A model generated the notes under the pieces. It did no database searches. It was not told the origin of the DNA and saw only the letters and a list, made by a program, of their open reading frames with translations. A program made the position numbers and the translations under genes. A stretch of DNA of 20,786 bases from Tetmemena sp. SeJ-2015 (lineage: Eukaryota > Ciliophora > Spirotrichea > Sporadotrichida > Oxytrichidae). Of the stretch, positions 9,039-17,774 are shown piece after piece (position 1 is the first letter of the stretch; each line of letters opens with the position of its first letter). The stretch spans positions 1 to 20,786 of the forward strand of contig JAJKFJ010020958.1 in assembly GCA_027382625.1 (NCBI GenBank), given 5' to 3'.

Positions 9039-9685
9039 CAACAACCAATTAAAAGCGAAATGAATCAGAATCATTAGCTTTTACTTAAACTTATCATATA
9101 TTTAAGTGCTTTTTGTAGCAGCATAAATTATTACGCTAATCATGAGTATTTTTATTTTGGAAATGATAATTATAAAACTTATACAAATTTTCTTGTAGGG
9201 TAATACACAAATTAATTGAAATGGTTTATCTTGATAATAAATTATAGCTTTTATATATGAAAATTATATGAAAATGGAAATGAATTAAACTAGTAAATCA
9301 AGAGTTGTAAAAACACAGTTCATTGATATGGCAGCGACATATCTTAATATTGGGCTTATTCGATAACTCTTAAAATTAAGATAATATCACTTTCCAGCCA
9401 TTAAAATAGGAAGTGTTTATGAAGAGAAAATAATGTTACAAACTCTGAATCAAGAAATCAGCTAAGTTTAAAAATTTATGACCGAGGTAAATGTTTGCAC
9501 AGACCTCCTACAAAGAAGTTGCAAGGGTAAAAGTCGCTTAGGATTTAATGCTTAAATGAATGATAATAATTTCACCCCAATATCTCACATTTCAACTGTC
9601 GCATATCTTTAAATTATAAATTTAATTCAATTTTTATTAAATTCTGAGCTATATTATATATAAATTTAAGTTATTTTGAGTGATT
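9039..9685. other. IES, 647 bp, proposed pointer AAT, containing a dispersed repeat
   Basis: In-phase AAT at 9683-9685 and 9036-9038 joins HTKEQIN to ISDTNFTNS. The pointer is short, so the exact edges are uncertain by a few bases. The insert includes copy C of the dispersed repeat (9501-9665). Confidence 0.5.
9501..9665 (+). repeat. Dispersed repeat, copy C
   Basis: Matches copy A (about 18800-18985) over CTCCTACAAAGAAGTTGCAA, GGGTAAAAG, an ATGCTTAAATGAATG stretch, CATTTCAACTGTC and the 3' part TTTTTATTAAATTCTGAGC. The copies are clearly diverged (substitutions and small indels), so this is an old copy. It lies entirely within an IES. Confidence 0.6.
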
Positions 9686-10051
9686 GATCTGCTCTTTAGT
9701 ATGATAGATATATATCTCGCCACCTAATCTGCCTGACAAGCCATTAATGAAATTAGAATGAGTAAGGGAGATGTAGGTAATTTCAGTAGCATAGATAGAC
9801 CCTCCAAATTCAGTGGCTGTATTATTTATGAATGTAACGGTGTTGAGAGTTGCCTGAGTATTGCTGCCTATGAGAATTGCTGCTCCTCTAGTTGCAATTC
9901 CATTTTAGAAAGTGATATTCTTAAATTCAATATCTCCCTGGGACACAATATGTATATATCCTCCTTTCATTTTGCTTAATGAAGATTTTGCCTACAGAGC
10001 AGTATAACTTGAATTAAATGTACAATTCGAGAATTGTAAACCACACTTATA
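9683..10051 (-). CDS. Main gene block: two to three beta-helix repeats
   Basis: 123 codons. The frame reads YKCGLQFSNCTFNSSYTALQ, then KMKGGYIHIVSQGDIEFKNI, TFQNGIATRGAAILIGSNTQ, TLNTVTFINNTATEFGGSIY, TYISLTHSNFINGLSGRLGG and EIYIYHTKEQIN. Repeated 'x-F-x-N/G-x-x-A/S-x-x-GG-x-I-Y' units and sequons (NCT, NSS, NIT, NNT) identify Pmp-like beta-helix coils. Standard-code ORFs on the plus strand over the same DNA (9758-9979) are shadows. Confidence 0.85.
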
Positions 10052-10257
10052 ATTGCATAAATAAAAAATACCAAATACTTTAATAAATTCAAAGCTATAT
10101 CAGCAAAATATTCATTAAAATTATACAAATAATTTGGCTAATTATTTTTCATAACTTAGATGACTTTAATTATGCTTTTAATAGAAATCCAATGAATGGT
10201 AGGATATTTATTATTAATTTTTATAAATGAAAATATGCTATTTTTATAAGTTTTATA
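10052..10257. other. IES, 206 bp, pointer TATAA
   Basis: Minus-strand TATAA at 10253-10257 and 10047-10051, in phase. Joining gives AVIASLNYKCGLQFSNCTF. Confidence 0.65.
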
Positions 10258-10403
10258 GTTTAAACTTGCGATGACTGCATAGATAATCTTGGGAGTTCCT
10301 TAAGCAAAATTATCTAAATAGGTATCATTAAACCTACAAATTATAGTTGAAAAATTAATTAAAATCTGTAATTAAATAAAATGATAAATGGAGATTTGTA
10401 AAT
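10253..10403 (-). CDS. Main gene block: beta-helix coil
   Basis: 49 codons reading LQISIYHFIQLQILINFS, then TIICRFNDTYLDNFAQGTPK and IIYAVIASLNY. 'F-N-D-T-Y-x-D-x-x-A-Q-G-x-P-x-IIYA' matches the family's N-terminal coils. The upstream partner is proposed to be block 16552-16725 through pointer ATTTA; that link is less certain than the downstream one. Confidence 0.65.
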
Positions 10404-10444
10404 TAGTGGCAATTTATTAATATTAATAAGAAATTCTTCTTGAA

Positions 10445-10640
10445 TTATAGTCGTATTGCAGCTCAACAGTGAGATATCTCATGTTCAAAATCCAAGATAT
10501 CCATATTGCTTTTCAATAAACTTGGTCGCTAATAACTCTGGATTGATCGCTCCTACACAAAAAGTTGCAAGGATAAAATTTTATTATAATTTTATGGTGA
10601 ATCGAATGGTATAATAATTAATCAACTTGGACAGACTTCA
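10445..10640 (+). repeat. Dispersed repeat, copy B
   Basis: Shares CTCAACAGTGAGATAT (10459-10474) and, further on, AACTTGGTCGCT-AATAACTCT, CGCTCC, ACAAAAAGTTGCAAGGATAA and TGAATCGAATGGTATAAT with copy A, in the same order and orientation. There is no ORF that I can assign. It may be a SINE-like or decayed transposon repeat. Confidence 0.65.
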
Positions 10641-10659
10641 AATATTTCTCAGATATTAT

Positions 10660-11270
10660 GTACTCCATCTCTTATAAAACCTTTCCCTCGAATATAGTTC
10701 AAATAATATTAGTTTTTAAACTTTAAAAATAAATAAGCAACTATTGGGCATAAATTGAAAGCTGATTTCAGGAGGAGAGGTAATGATCCTATTTACTCTT
10801 CAACCTAATTTCCAAGTTTGATTTATGAAATTGGCACCTGCCACTTTAAAGTACGATTAACAATTTCAGGAGAGCAGATAGAGGGTGTTTGCACAAGAAA
10901 AAGTCCTCTTAATTTTGCAATAGCTGTCGAATGAGCTAAAAATGTAAAAAATTATCACTTTTCAGTTGTCAAAGAATATTAAGAAATTCAATGGGATTTT
11001 ACAATAAAAATTTTAACCACTAGTCCTGGTTGTAAATCAAAATAAAACATTTTCGCAAATAAAAAAATTATTTTTTTATGAATTTATTGATTTTCTTAGC
11101 TAATTTTAAAGAGCTAATTTAAAATTTGGGGGAAAATATTGATTTTTAAAAATTTTTTTTAAAAACCTTTTAAACCAAACAAATTTTTTTTCTTTAAACG
11201 AGCAATAAATTTTTTTGAAAAAATTTTCTTTTAAAATTAAAATCACAATTTTTTTTAATTTTAAATTTTA
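10660..11270. other. AT-rich IES DNA, possible fourth repeat relic
   Basis: 10790-10980 has a faint resemblance to the dispersed repeat (GTTTGCACAAGAAAAAGTCC, GCTGTCGAATGAG, CAGTTGTCAAAG) that I cannot establish by eye. The rest is homopolymer-rich A/T with no supported gene. Confidence 0.3.
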
Positions 11271-11276
11271 TATAGT

Positions 11277-11888
11277 AGGCCTTTCTTCGTCATCTACTTT
11301 TTTCATGAAAATATGAAAAATCTTGATATAGCCTAAAATAAGCCAAAAAATAAAATTTTTTAGTTCATATTCAAATTAAATGGTCTATCCATGCCATATT
11401 CTTCATTTTTAAAAAAGTAGCATTATTTTTCCAAAATAAGTGTCTATATTTTATCGTCAAATGATTTTATTGACAACTGGCTATATTTTATATAAAAATT
11501 ATAGAATACATAAAAAAAATAGCTGTATTAAAAGTATTTAGATTTATAAGAAAGAATAGCTAATATTTTATTGAGTGCTTTAAGTATAAAGAAGATTCTA
11601 AGAGTCTGATATATTAATTTAGAGATCTCTGAGCTTCTGAAATATTTATCTTAAGCTTGCAAAATTAAATTTATTTTTTTACTTATATAACAATTCTTTT
11701 GCAATTTAATTTTTTCCAAGATAAATATTCTTTAAAGATCTGTTTAAAATAAAGAATAGAGCCTAGTTAAGCCCTATGGATTTAATTAAATTTGGATTAA
11801 AAATTGTTGTTTTTGCCTAATTTTAGGCTAGATCGTGATTTTCCATATATTCATGAAAAAAGTGGATGACGAGGAAAAGGCCCCTCCT
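11277..11888. mobile_element. MITE-like inverted-repeat element
   Basis: The left end (AGGCCTTTCTTCGTCATCTA from 11277) and the reversed right end (GGCCTTTTCCTCGTCATCCA) pair over about 65 bp with some mismatches, continuing through ACTTTTTTCATGAA and TAGCCTAAAAT. The interior is AT-rich with a second smaller inverted repeat (11638-11740, around AATATTTATCTT) and no protein-like frame. The terminal GGCCTTT-CTCG is shared with the element at 18989-19594. Confidence 0.65.
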
Positions 11889-13110
11889 TTTATTTTTCTA
11901 TTAAAATAACCTAAATTCAATAAAAAAAATTAAATGCGTTTTTGAAATATTTTATTTTTACACCCTTTTATTTAATATTTTTTTCAGCTCTTGTTTAAAG
12001 CTAAAAAGAAGGAGTATTAACATGTAGTCTTTCATCCTCAAAGTTTCACAGTGGGCGCTGTTTGAAGGTCAAATTATTACTAAAAAACATTTTAGTAAAA
12101 GGTAAATTTACTTAAATTATTGTTATTTATAGGGATCATCCCCCGTCACCTATCTTATAAAATGCGTTAGCAAACTAAATATTTTTAAGTGTCACAAGGA
12201 ATTAAAAGCACAGGTTATTTACTGAAAACTGATAATCTAGCTAGTAATTTAAAATAGGAGCAGACATTACTATCTAATTTAAATTCTCAATTATAAATAA
12301 TTTTCAATTTATTATTTTTATGTAAAAATTTGTATCACAAAATAAATATTAATATATACTAAAATATAATTTTGGGAGATTATATTCCAAGAGGTAAGAT
12401 CTCCATTTAAAACCTATAAATTTTTAATTGATAAAACTTCTTTTATATTTTAATTTAGATATTAAATTAGATAAGGAATTTTTTAAATTATTAAGTGGTG
12501 AAATTTCTATAATTATTCTGAAAATACTGTTTTATAATTAAAAAATTTGAAGTATTAGAGAATTAAAAGAGCATTTAAAAAATAGATACATGGAAATAAT
12601 AAGTTCCCTCCAATGAAATCATGATGGTTATCGATTACTTATAGGATTAAGAATCAGTAAAAAATAGTTTTAAGATTTTATTTGATTTGCAAACAAATAA
12701 GAAAATTATTTAAAATTAAAGCACCCTTTTAAAAAAAAAGAATGAAAAATTAATTAGGTAAAAGGATACGCCAATTTTAAAGCGAGATTCAGACAATATA
12801 AATAAACTTCAGCAGAATTAAATCATATAAGAATATATGAGATTAAGAATATCAGAATACATAATTTAAAAACTAAAATATGATACTCTTTAATAAAGCT
12901 GGTAAATTTTAAATGAATTTCAATTATTTAAATCAAAGCCCAATTTTAAGATAATTAAAAAAATTAAGAGTAAAAATAAAAAATCACATAAATTTATAAA
13001 AATTAAAATTAAAGGGCCCATATATTTTTGCAACTGCATTTAGATGAGTTTTATTAACAATTCTTATAATTTTCCTTTATTTAAAATAATAATTGCATTG
13101 ATTTATTAAT
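11889..13110. other. IES DNA without an identified gene
   Basis: Apart from two slightly GC-richer spots (12021-12070 and 12130-12175) the stretch is AT-rich. I found no frame with family character, no inverted repeat with long arms and no copy of the dispersed repeat. Confidence 0.4.
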
Positions 13111-13440
13111 ATTATGCGTTCAGCCCCGATTTTCACTACTGGCTAGGAAGCCAGAATATACAGTAAGTAACCTTTGTTTTTAGTCTTTTTACTGGACCTT
13201 AGGGAAGTAGCTTCAAAACCATATATAATTGGCATGTTGCAAGAATGTTCTAACTTTTGGATTAAATAAATAAATCAGAAAAATTAGCTATTTTCCAAGT
13301 TTTTGTAGCAATGCTCGGCAGACAAGGAGCGATTACAGTACCAAGTTTTAGCACAGATAGCAAGAGCTCCGTCCTCGTTCGTCCGGGCATTACAGAAGGA
13401 GACTCAAAAGTTTTTAGAAAATCGGGGCTGAACGGATAAT
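13111..13440. mobile_element. Small element with 24 bp terminal inverted repeats
   Basis: ATTATGCGTTCAGCCCCGAT plus TTTC at 13111-13134 is the inverse complement of 13417-13440 with one mismatch. The right half is GC-richer and has protein-like frames. On the plus strand with TAG as glutamine it reads SKFLQQCSADKERLQYQVLA, QIARAPSSFVRALQKETQ and FLENRG, ending at a TGA inside the right repeat (13429-13431). The minus strand also has an open frame (PSVMPGRTRTELLLSVLKLG). A hairpin (TGGCTAGGAAGCCA) lies at 13141-13154. The element could be a MITE or a deleted transposon; I recognise no transposase motif. Confidence 0.6.
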
Positions 13441-13741
13441 ACATAAAAGTAAAAGTAATAACTTTTTTTTTTGGGTTTATTGATATAAAAGAAATCAAGT
13501 TAAGTTTAATAAAAAATTAAAAAATAACGTTTATATCATTGATTTATACTTTAAATTCGAATTTTATTAGTTTTTTTTAAAAAAAATAAATTTAAAGTTT
13601 TAATTTTAATTTATTTGTAGTTAAATAAGTTTAAATTTTTTTAACTTGAGAAGTAAAATATAAGAGAAGAAAATCGAAATAGGAAATAAAAAGTCCAGAA
13701 GTATAAAAATTGATTTAAAAATTATTGGCTTTAATTGATAA

Positions 13742-13808
13742 TATAGGTTGAATATGAAAAGGTGATCGAGGGTAAGAACAAAATTGATCTCTAGGGAGGG
13801 GAAGGAAG
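13742..13808 (+). repeat. 67 bp inverted repeat, left arm
   Basis: TATAGGTTGAATATGAAAAG through GGGAGGGGAAGGAAG. The inverse complement is at 14300-14366 with one mismatch (position in GATYTCTAGG). The two arms flank the 14-3-3-like fragment. Confidence 0.85.
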
Positions 13809-13859
13809 TGTAAGTTAGAGCTTTAATATATTACGAGTGTTTATATATGTCTGTTTAAT

Positions 13860-14256
13860 TTAAATGGTGGAACATGCCAACCTCTATTGAACTGTCTCGG
13901 CAACGTATCTATAGTAGTCACCAGCCATCTTGAGGAAGCAATCACACTTAGTTTTAGCCTCCTGGAGTGTTTGCCTTTGAGTTTTAGTTCTTTCCATATC
14001 TTGAATATCTTAATCTTTCTTGAGATAAATTCCTAGTGCGTTCATTGAGTCTGATTTATCTGCTTATAAATTTAGAGCTCTGTTTGCACTGATCAAGTTC
14101 TTAAATCCAATGCTCAAGAGATTCCTCATCTTGTCCAAGCTAGACTTTGCTTCAATCATTTTGGAGGTTGTTGTACATGTCATCAAGTCTTTCAGCCTGC
14201 TGTGTCACTTTGACCTTGGAGGTCTTCTCTTTCATCTTAGATTCTATTTGTGTCTA
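13860..14256 (-). pseudogene. 14-3-3-like gene fragment, frameshifted and incomplete
   Basis: Starting at ATG 14235-14233, the minus strand reads MKEKTSKVKVTQQAERLDDM, matching the 14-3-3 N-terminus (…AEQAERYDEM). A one-base excess in CCAAAATGA leads to TGA 14152-14154. In the next frame it continues EAKSSLDKMRNLLSIGFKNL then ISANRAL (family RNLLSVAYKNVVGARR), and after a shortened, diverged middle CDCFLKMAGDYYRYVAET (family FYLKMKGDYYRYLAE). The phosphopeptide-binding Lys, the second Arg of the ARR motif and the Arg-Tyr of DYYRY are kept; the later helices (about half the protein) are absent. It may be a dead copy, a partial block of a scrambled gene whose other blocks lie elsewhere, or an intact block with a sequencing indel. 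An IES-like 39 bp (14257-14295, pointer TAG) lies just upstream. Confidence 0.7.
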
Positions 14257-14299
14257 AATTCAAAAATTAATTAATTTAAATAAGCCCTTTTACTAGCCT

Positions 14300-14366
14300 C
14301 TTCCTTCCCCTCCCTAGAAATCAATTTTGTTCTTACCCTCGATCACCTTTTCATATTCAACCTATA
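14300..14366 (-). repeat. 67 bp inverted repeat, right arm
   Basis: Inverse complement of 13742-13808, one mismatch. Read on the minus strand it is open (VEYEKVIEGKNKIDFQGGEG) and lies directly upstream of the 14-3-3-like fragment, so it may be 5' sequence of that gene present twice. Confidence 0.85.
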
Positions 14367-14625
14367 GTGATCATACTTTTGTCTGAGGTATTATTCTTGT
14401 AGATAGAGTCAAAAGATACTACTCAAATAATCATTAATCTGATCTAATTTTATGATGATTAAAATAAGGAGGAAAAACTAATCATTTAACAAATTTTTAG
14501 GTAATTATTCCTTGAGATTAGGTGATTTCAAGGGATAAATACAAATTTGTTTTTAAAAAATTATCAATTTTTTAAAACATTAAAATATTTCAAAAAACTT
14601 TTCGAGCAATTTTGGAATTAAGGAG
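14367..14625. other. AT-rich spacer
   Basis: No gene or repeat supported between the 14-3-3-related inverted repeat and the GC-richer segment. Confidence 0.4.
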
Positions 14626-15365
14626 TAACCCCGCAGGGAATAAATAAACACGAATATTAATTATGTAGCCGAGCTAAATAAGCACGTGTCAGCAATCACT
14701 TCATTTAATTAGTGATCACGCATGCTCTAATTTAGGGACGAGAGAGAATCCCCTGCAGTAGTTCACATCCGACTTCCTCGTCAGATCTCATTCTCAGTAC
14801 ATCTGAATCTGTCGGCTTCACCTGAGCTAAATAAACTCGAATCCTGCGTTGGTTCGACATAGCTAAAGGGGAAAAAATGTAACAGGCTAACCAAATTCTC
14901 GAATCAGTATGAGTCCTTAGTGTTAGGCGATTACTATTAAGTAGCATGGGTAGTGCATACACCAGTGGTCATCCCTAACATGCGCAATTTCAAAGGTTGT
15001 ATCTGTGAGTAATACTGCAATATACTCTTGCATCTAACCCGCCAGGTTCCTTTGAGGATTTCTACCGCAACCATTTGTACTTGTTAAGTTCCCATAACTG
15101 TTTCAATGAGAAGCCCCTAATCTAGGGCCATCAGGCTCCAACTTGGGTAGTAGTAGAGCCTCGAATAGCTTTGGGATTCGCCAAGATTCTCGCTACCCTC
15201 TGTTTTGCAAACTACACCACTTACCACGGATTACTAAAATGGATCGCCTTTAGTGTGGTAACCTTACGTAGCAGGGGCATTGAATAATGGCCTACTGATC
15301 TCCCTACCACACCCAAGCCAACTTTGGTGCCACGTCACAGATCCTAGATTTGAACTTTCGAACTT
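14626..15365. other. GC-richer segment of unknown origin
   Basis: About 740 bp with near-even base use inside very AT-rich DNA; both edges are abrupt. A motif ATTCG-G/T-GTTTATTTA (minus strand) recurs near 14641-14658, 14672-14690 and 14823-14841. The minus strand has a standard-code frame at 14732-14962 (HTDSRIWLACYIF; VKPTDSDVLRMRSDEE) and a longer glutamine-code frame ending at TGA 14904-14906 (TWHQSWLGCGREIS; QMVAVEILKGTWRV). Neither resembles a family I know, and frames of this length arise easily at this composition. I found no terminal inverted repeats and no tRNA or rRNA fold. It may be a transposon relic or transferred DNA. Confidence 0.5.
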
Positions 15366-15559
15366 TATAATTCTTAAATCTTTTAATCGTTTATATCTAT
15401 AAATTATAATCTAAAACTAATTTTTTGAAGAGGAAAGAAGTATAACCCCATTATAAAGTTTAAAATTTCAAAAATAGCTTCCATTAAGTTGTTAAAGAAT
15501 ACAAAAATAATGAAATATTTTGGTATTTTATATTTAATTGAGGTTCAAAATTTATGATT

Positions 15560-16108
15560 TCAGAATTTTTATAAATTTTTCTATATTTAATTTATTAAAT
15601 CTAAATTTTGAAGACTAATTTCATTTACTTTTGCATTCTTTACTTTTAATATTAGAGGCACATTTGCGCAACTCAATTTTTTAAGCTATTTCAAAATAAA
15701 GAGAGATAACTTTATCCCAGAGAGTAGGAATAAGTTAAGTACTTAATTTTCTAAGATTTAGAGTGCTATTCTAAAAATATTATAAAGACCTGCTATGTTA
15801 TGTTATCTTAAGTTTTGTTTTTTGTTTTTAAAATCAAACAGTTCCCTTACCTTAGAATGTTAATCATAATTAGTGATAAAAACTGCTGGAGATATAATTA
15901 TCTCAGTTTTGAACTTAAATTTCAAAAATTCTATTTGAATAAATATAATTGAGGTAAGAATGAAAAAAGTTTGAGCGAACGACAAATTAATTCCATATCT
16001 ATAGGTAATGTGCGAGGGACAATTTTATTTAGGCTTATAGGTAAATAACTCATAATCAACCTATTTAAATTTATAATACGGAAAATATATTAAAAATTTT
16101 ACCTTCAT
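15560..16108 (-). CDS. 182-codon ORF of unknown family inside the large IES
   Basis: With TAA/TAG as glutamine, the frame starts at ATG 16108-16106 and ends at TGA 15562-15560 without interruption. It reads MKVKFLIYFPYYKFKQVDYE, LFTYKPKQNCPSHITYRYG, a hydrophobic run (FFILTSIIFIQIEF), a Lys/Asn/Gln-rich middle, and CANVPLILKVKNAKVNEISL near the end. Because only TGA stops this code, frames this long can occur by chance, and no motif is recognised. If real, it would be a gene confined to germline-limited DNA, or blocks of a further gene. Confidence 0.3.
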
Positions 16109-16551
16109 TGAAATTTTAACAGTCAAAACTCTTAATTTTTTGACATTTTTTGCCTAAATTGGCATTTATTGAAGTTAATTTGGAAATTTTGACCTGAAAA
16201 GAGAAATAGACAGCTTCAATAGCATTCTCAGAATTTTATTTACTTACTATTTTATATAATGCTTTAGATTATACCTTATAAACATTAGAATAATTTAAGA
16301 TGATATTATTGTCACATTTTGTCATTTAGATAATAACTATTTTTATAAAAGAATTATAAGAATAAATTTTTAATATTACTATATATCTTTTCATTACAGT
16401 CGTAAATACTATATTTTAAGTTGATTTCTTAATTTATTTGAATTTAATATGCTAGAACTCTAATTAAATAAATATTTTAAGTATTTTTTTGTTTAAATTA
16501 CAATATTTTAATTCTTTATTTATTAAAATAATTTAATACTAAAGGTGGATT

Positions 16552-16725
16552 TAAATATTTGGGGCCAGATTAGCGAGTTCCAATAACAAATAAAACAGAT
16601 CCCTCTTAAGCTGAGTTGTTAATAAAAGAGTTGTTCTGAATGTAAAATGAACAATTTGAAGATGAATATGCCACCCCTCCCTTTTCAGAGGCAGAATTAA
16701 TAAAATTAGCATCAATAAATTTAAG
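16552..16725 (-). CDS. Main gene (or close paralogue) block: beta-helix repeats
   Basis: 58 codons reading LKFIDANFINSASEKGGVAY, then SSSNCSFYIQNNSFINNSAQ and EGSVLFVIGTRQSGPKYL. Two 'x-F-I-N-x-S-A-x-x-G-G/S-V-x-Y/F' units show it belongs to the Pmp-like repeat region. Pointer CTT joins it upstream to 17317-17376 and ATTTA is proposed downstream. A standard-code ORF in another frame (16551-16733) is a shadow. Confidence 0.75.
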
Positions 16726-17319
16726 AAAATCATTCTAAAAATTATATGAAGATAAGATTCATTTAAAAATATTAATCTTTAAAAAATATTATTTTAAAAT
16801 AATATAGAAAGAATATTTATTCAATGTAGATTTATACAAATTTTGTTCATAAAGACTAGCAAAATAAATATAAAAAAATACTTACTCAACAGGATACTTT
16901 ATATGAATATAAAAATTAAATAAAAAACTTTATTTTAGATTAATGATTGAAATATTAAAATGGCTTAAAATTCTAAAAATTAAAAGCTGCTCAGTTCAAG
17001 AATTTTGGATATATTTTTAGTTTCTTTATTATGAATATATCTTTAAAATCATTAAATTTATTCTCATCCTGCTTGAATGATGCATTATTTTATGCCGTTT
17101 TGCTGAGACATGAAATAATTTATTTTGCTATTTTATTGTATTCCTTATCTATATTAGAGATATTTCTTAGTAATATAAAACTTCTTTGTAATTTATATGC
17201 CCTGACTCTAGATCAATATATAAAATAAAGAAAAGCGCTTTATTTTTTATTAAAATACATTTTATCAAACTATTTAAGAGTATTAATTAAACAGAATTTC
17301 CATAGTAAAAAGAATGAAG
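16726..17319. other. IES, 594 bp, proposed pointer CTT
   Basis: In-phase CTT at 17317-17319 and 16723-16725 joins QDSLFEML to KFIDANFINSA. The pointer is short, so the edge is approximate. The content is AT-rich; a plus-strand standard-code ORF at 17031-17228 has no supporting feature. Confidence 0.45.
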
Positions 17320-17376
17320 CATTTCAAACAAACTATCTTAATTCAAAAATGCAACTCCTCCAGAGATTGCTGAATT
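17317..17376 (-). CDS. Main gene block, 60 bp
   Basis: 20 codons: NSAISGGVAFLNQDSLFEML. Joined to the previous block it makes YNNSAISGGVAFLNQ, a textbook repeat unit of this family. Confidence 0.75.
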
Positions 17377-17454
17377 TAAATACAATGATTTATAAACTTT
17401 AAATAAAAAGGTGAATATTATTTACTAATTTATACTTATTTATATTTTTGAATT
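17377..17454. other. IES, 78 bp, pointer AATTCA
   Basis: Six-base minus-strand pointer AATTCA at 17449-17454 and 17371-17376, in phase. The join restores SLFYNNSAISGGVAF. Confidence 0.75.
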
Positions 17455-17530
17455 ATTGTAGAACAGAGAATAACTATTTGAAAAATAGCTATTGGTTATT
17501 AAGAATATTCCTCCGTTCCCACCAGTATTA
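17449..17530 (-). CDS. Main gene block, 82 bp
   Basis: 27 codons reading NTGGNGGIFLITNSYFSNSY then SLFYNNS, with the 'N-N-T-GGNGG-I-F' signature of the first beta-helix coil. Pointers are TAAT upstream and AATTCA downstream. Confidence 0.75.
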
Positions 17531-17695
17531 AACTTTTACAAATAAAATTAAATTTTTTTCTCAAAATTTCCTTCAAATTAAACTTGAATTTTATGATTAA
17601 ACATCAAATTAAATAATAAAATTTTTTGATAATACTCATCATTCAAAAACATTCTTTAAATGCAATTATAATGAATTAATTAGCAATGAGAATTA
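17531..17695. other. IES, 165 bp, pointer TAAT
   Basis: Minus-strand TAAT at 17692-17695 and 17527-17530, in phase; joining gives VHFQNNTGGNGGIFLI. Confidence 0.6.
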
Positions 17696-17719
17696 TTCTA
17701 AAAATGTACATTTGCTTCT
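17692..17719 (-). CDS. Main gene micro-block, 28 bp including pointers
   Basis: Nine codons, EANVHFQNN, between pointer AGAAG (17715-17719) and TAAT (17692-17695). A TGA directly upstream (17719-17721) shows that the neighbouring DNA is not coding in this frame. The joined product RTNVNQEANVHFQNNTGGNG is continuous with the family motif, which is the reason for calling such a small block. Confidence 0.55.
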
Positions 17720-17774
17720 CAATAAAAAAAATTCTGAATATCTTTTCAAATCCTCATGATATTTATTAACTTCT
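17720..17774. other. IES, 55 bp, pointer AGAAG
   Basis: Minus-strand AGAAG at 17770-17774 and 17715-17719, in phase with GAA on both sides. Confidence 0.6.

Larger units (their letters stand above)
10404..16556. other. Proposed 6.15 kb IES with foreign cargo
   Basis: Block 16552-16725 and block 10253-10403 share an in-phase minus-strand ATTTA (16552-16556 and 10399-10403); joining gives TRQSGPKYLQISIYHF. If correct, everything between is eliminated: a dispersed repeat, two inverted-repeat elements, a 14-3-3-like fragment, a GC-richer segment and an ORF. I saw no main-gene block in between. A 5 bp A/T-only pointer can match by chance, so a missed intermediate block or two neighbouring paralogous genes remain possible. 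Confidence 0.4.

Noticed and set aside
9758..9979. Standard-code ORF MSKGDVGNFSS...
   Set aside because: It is antisense to a well supported beta-helix block of the main gene.
15300..15365. tRNA-like segment (GTTCAAATC near a GC-rich stem)
   Set aside because: I could not fold acceptor, D and anticodon arms around it; only a T-arm-like string is present.
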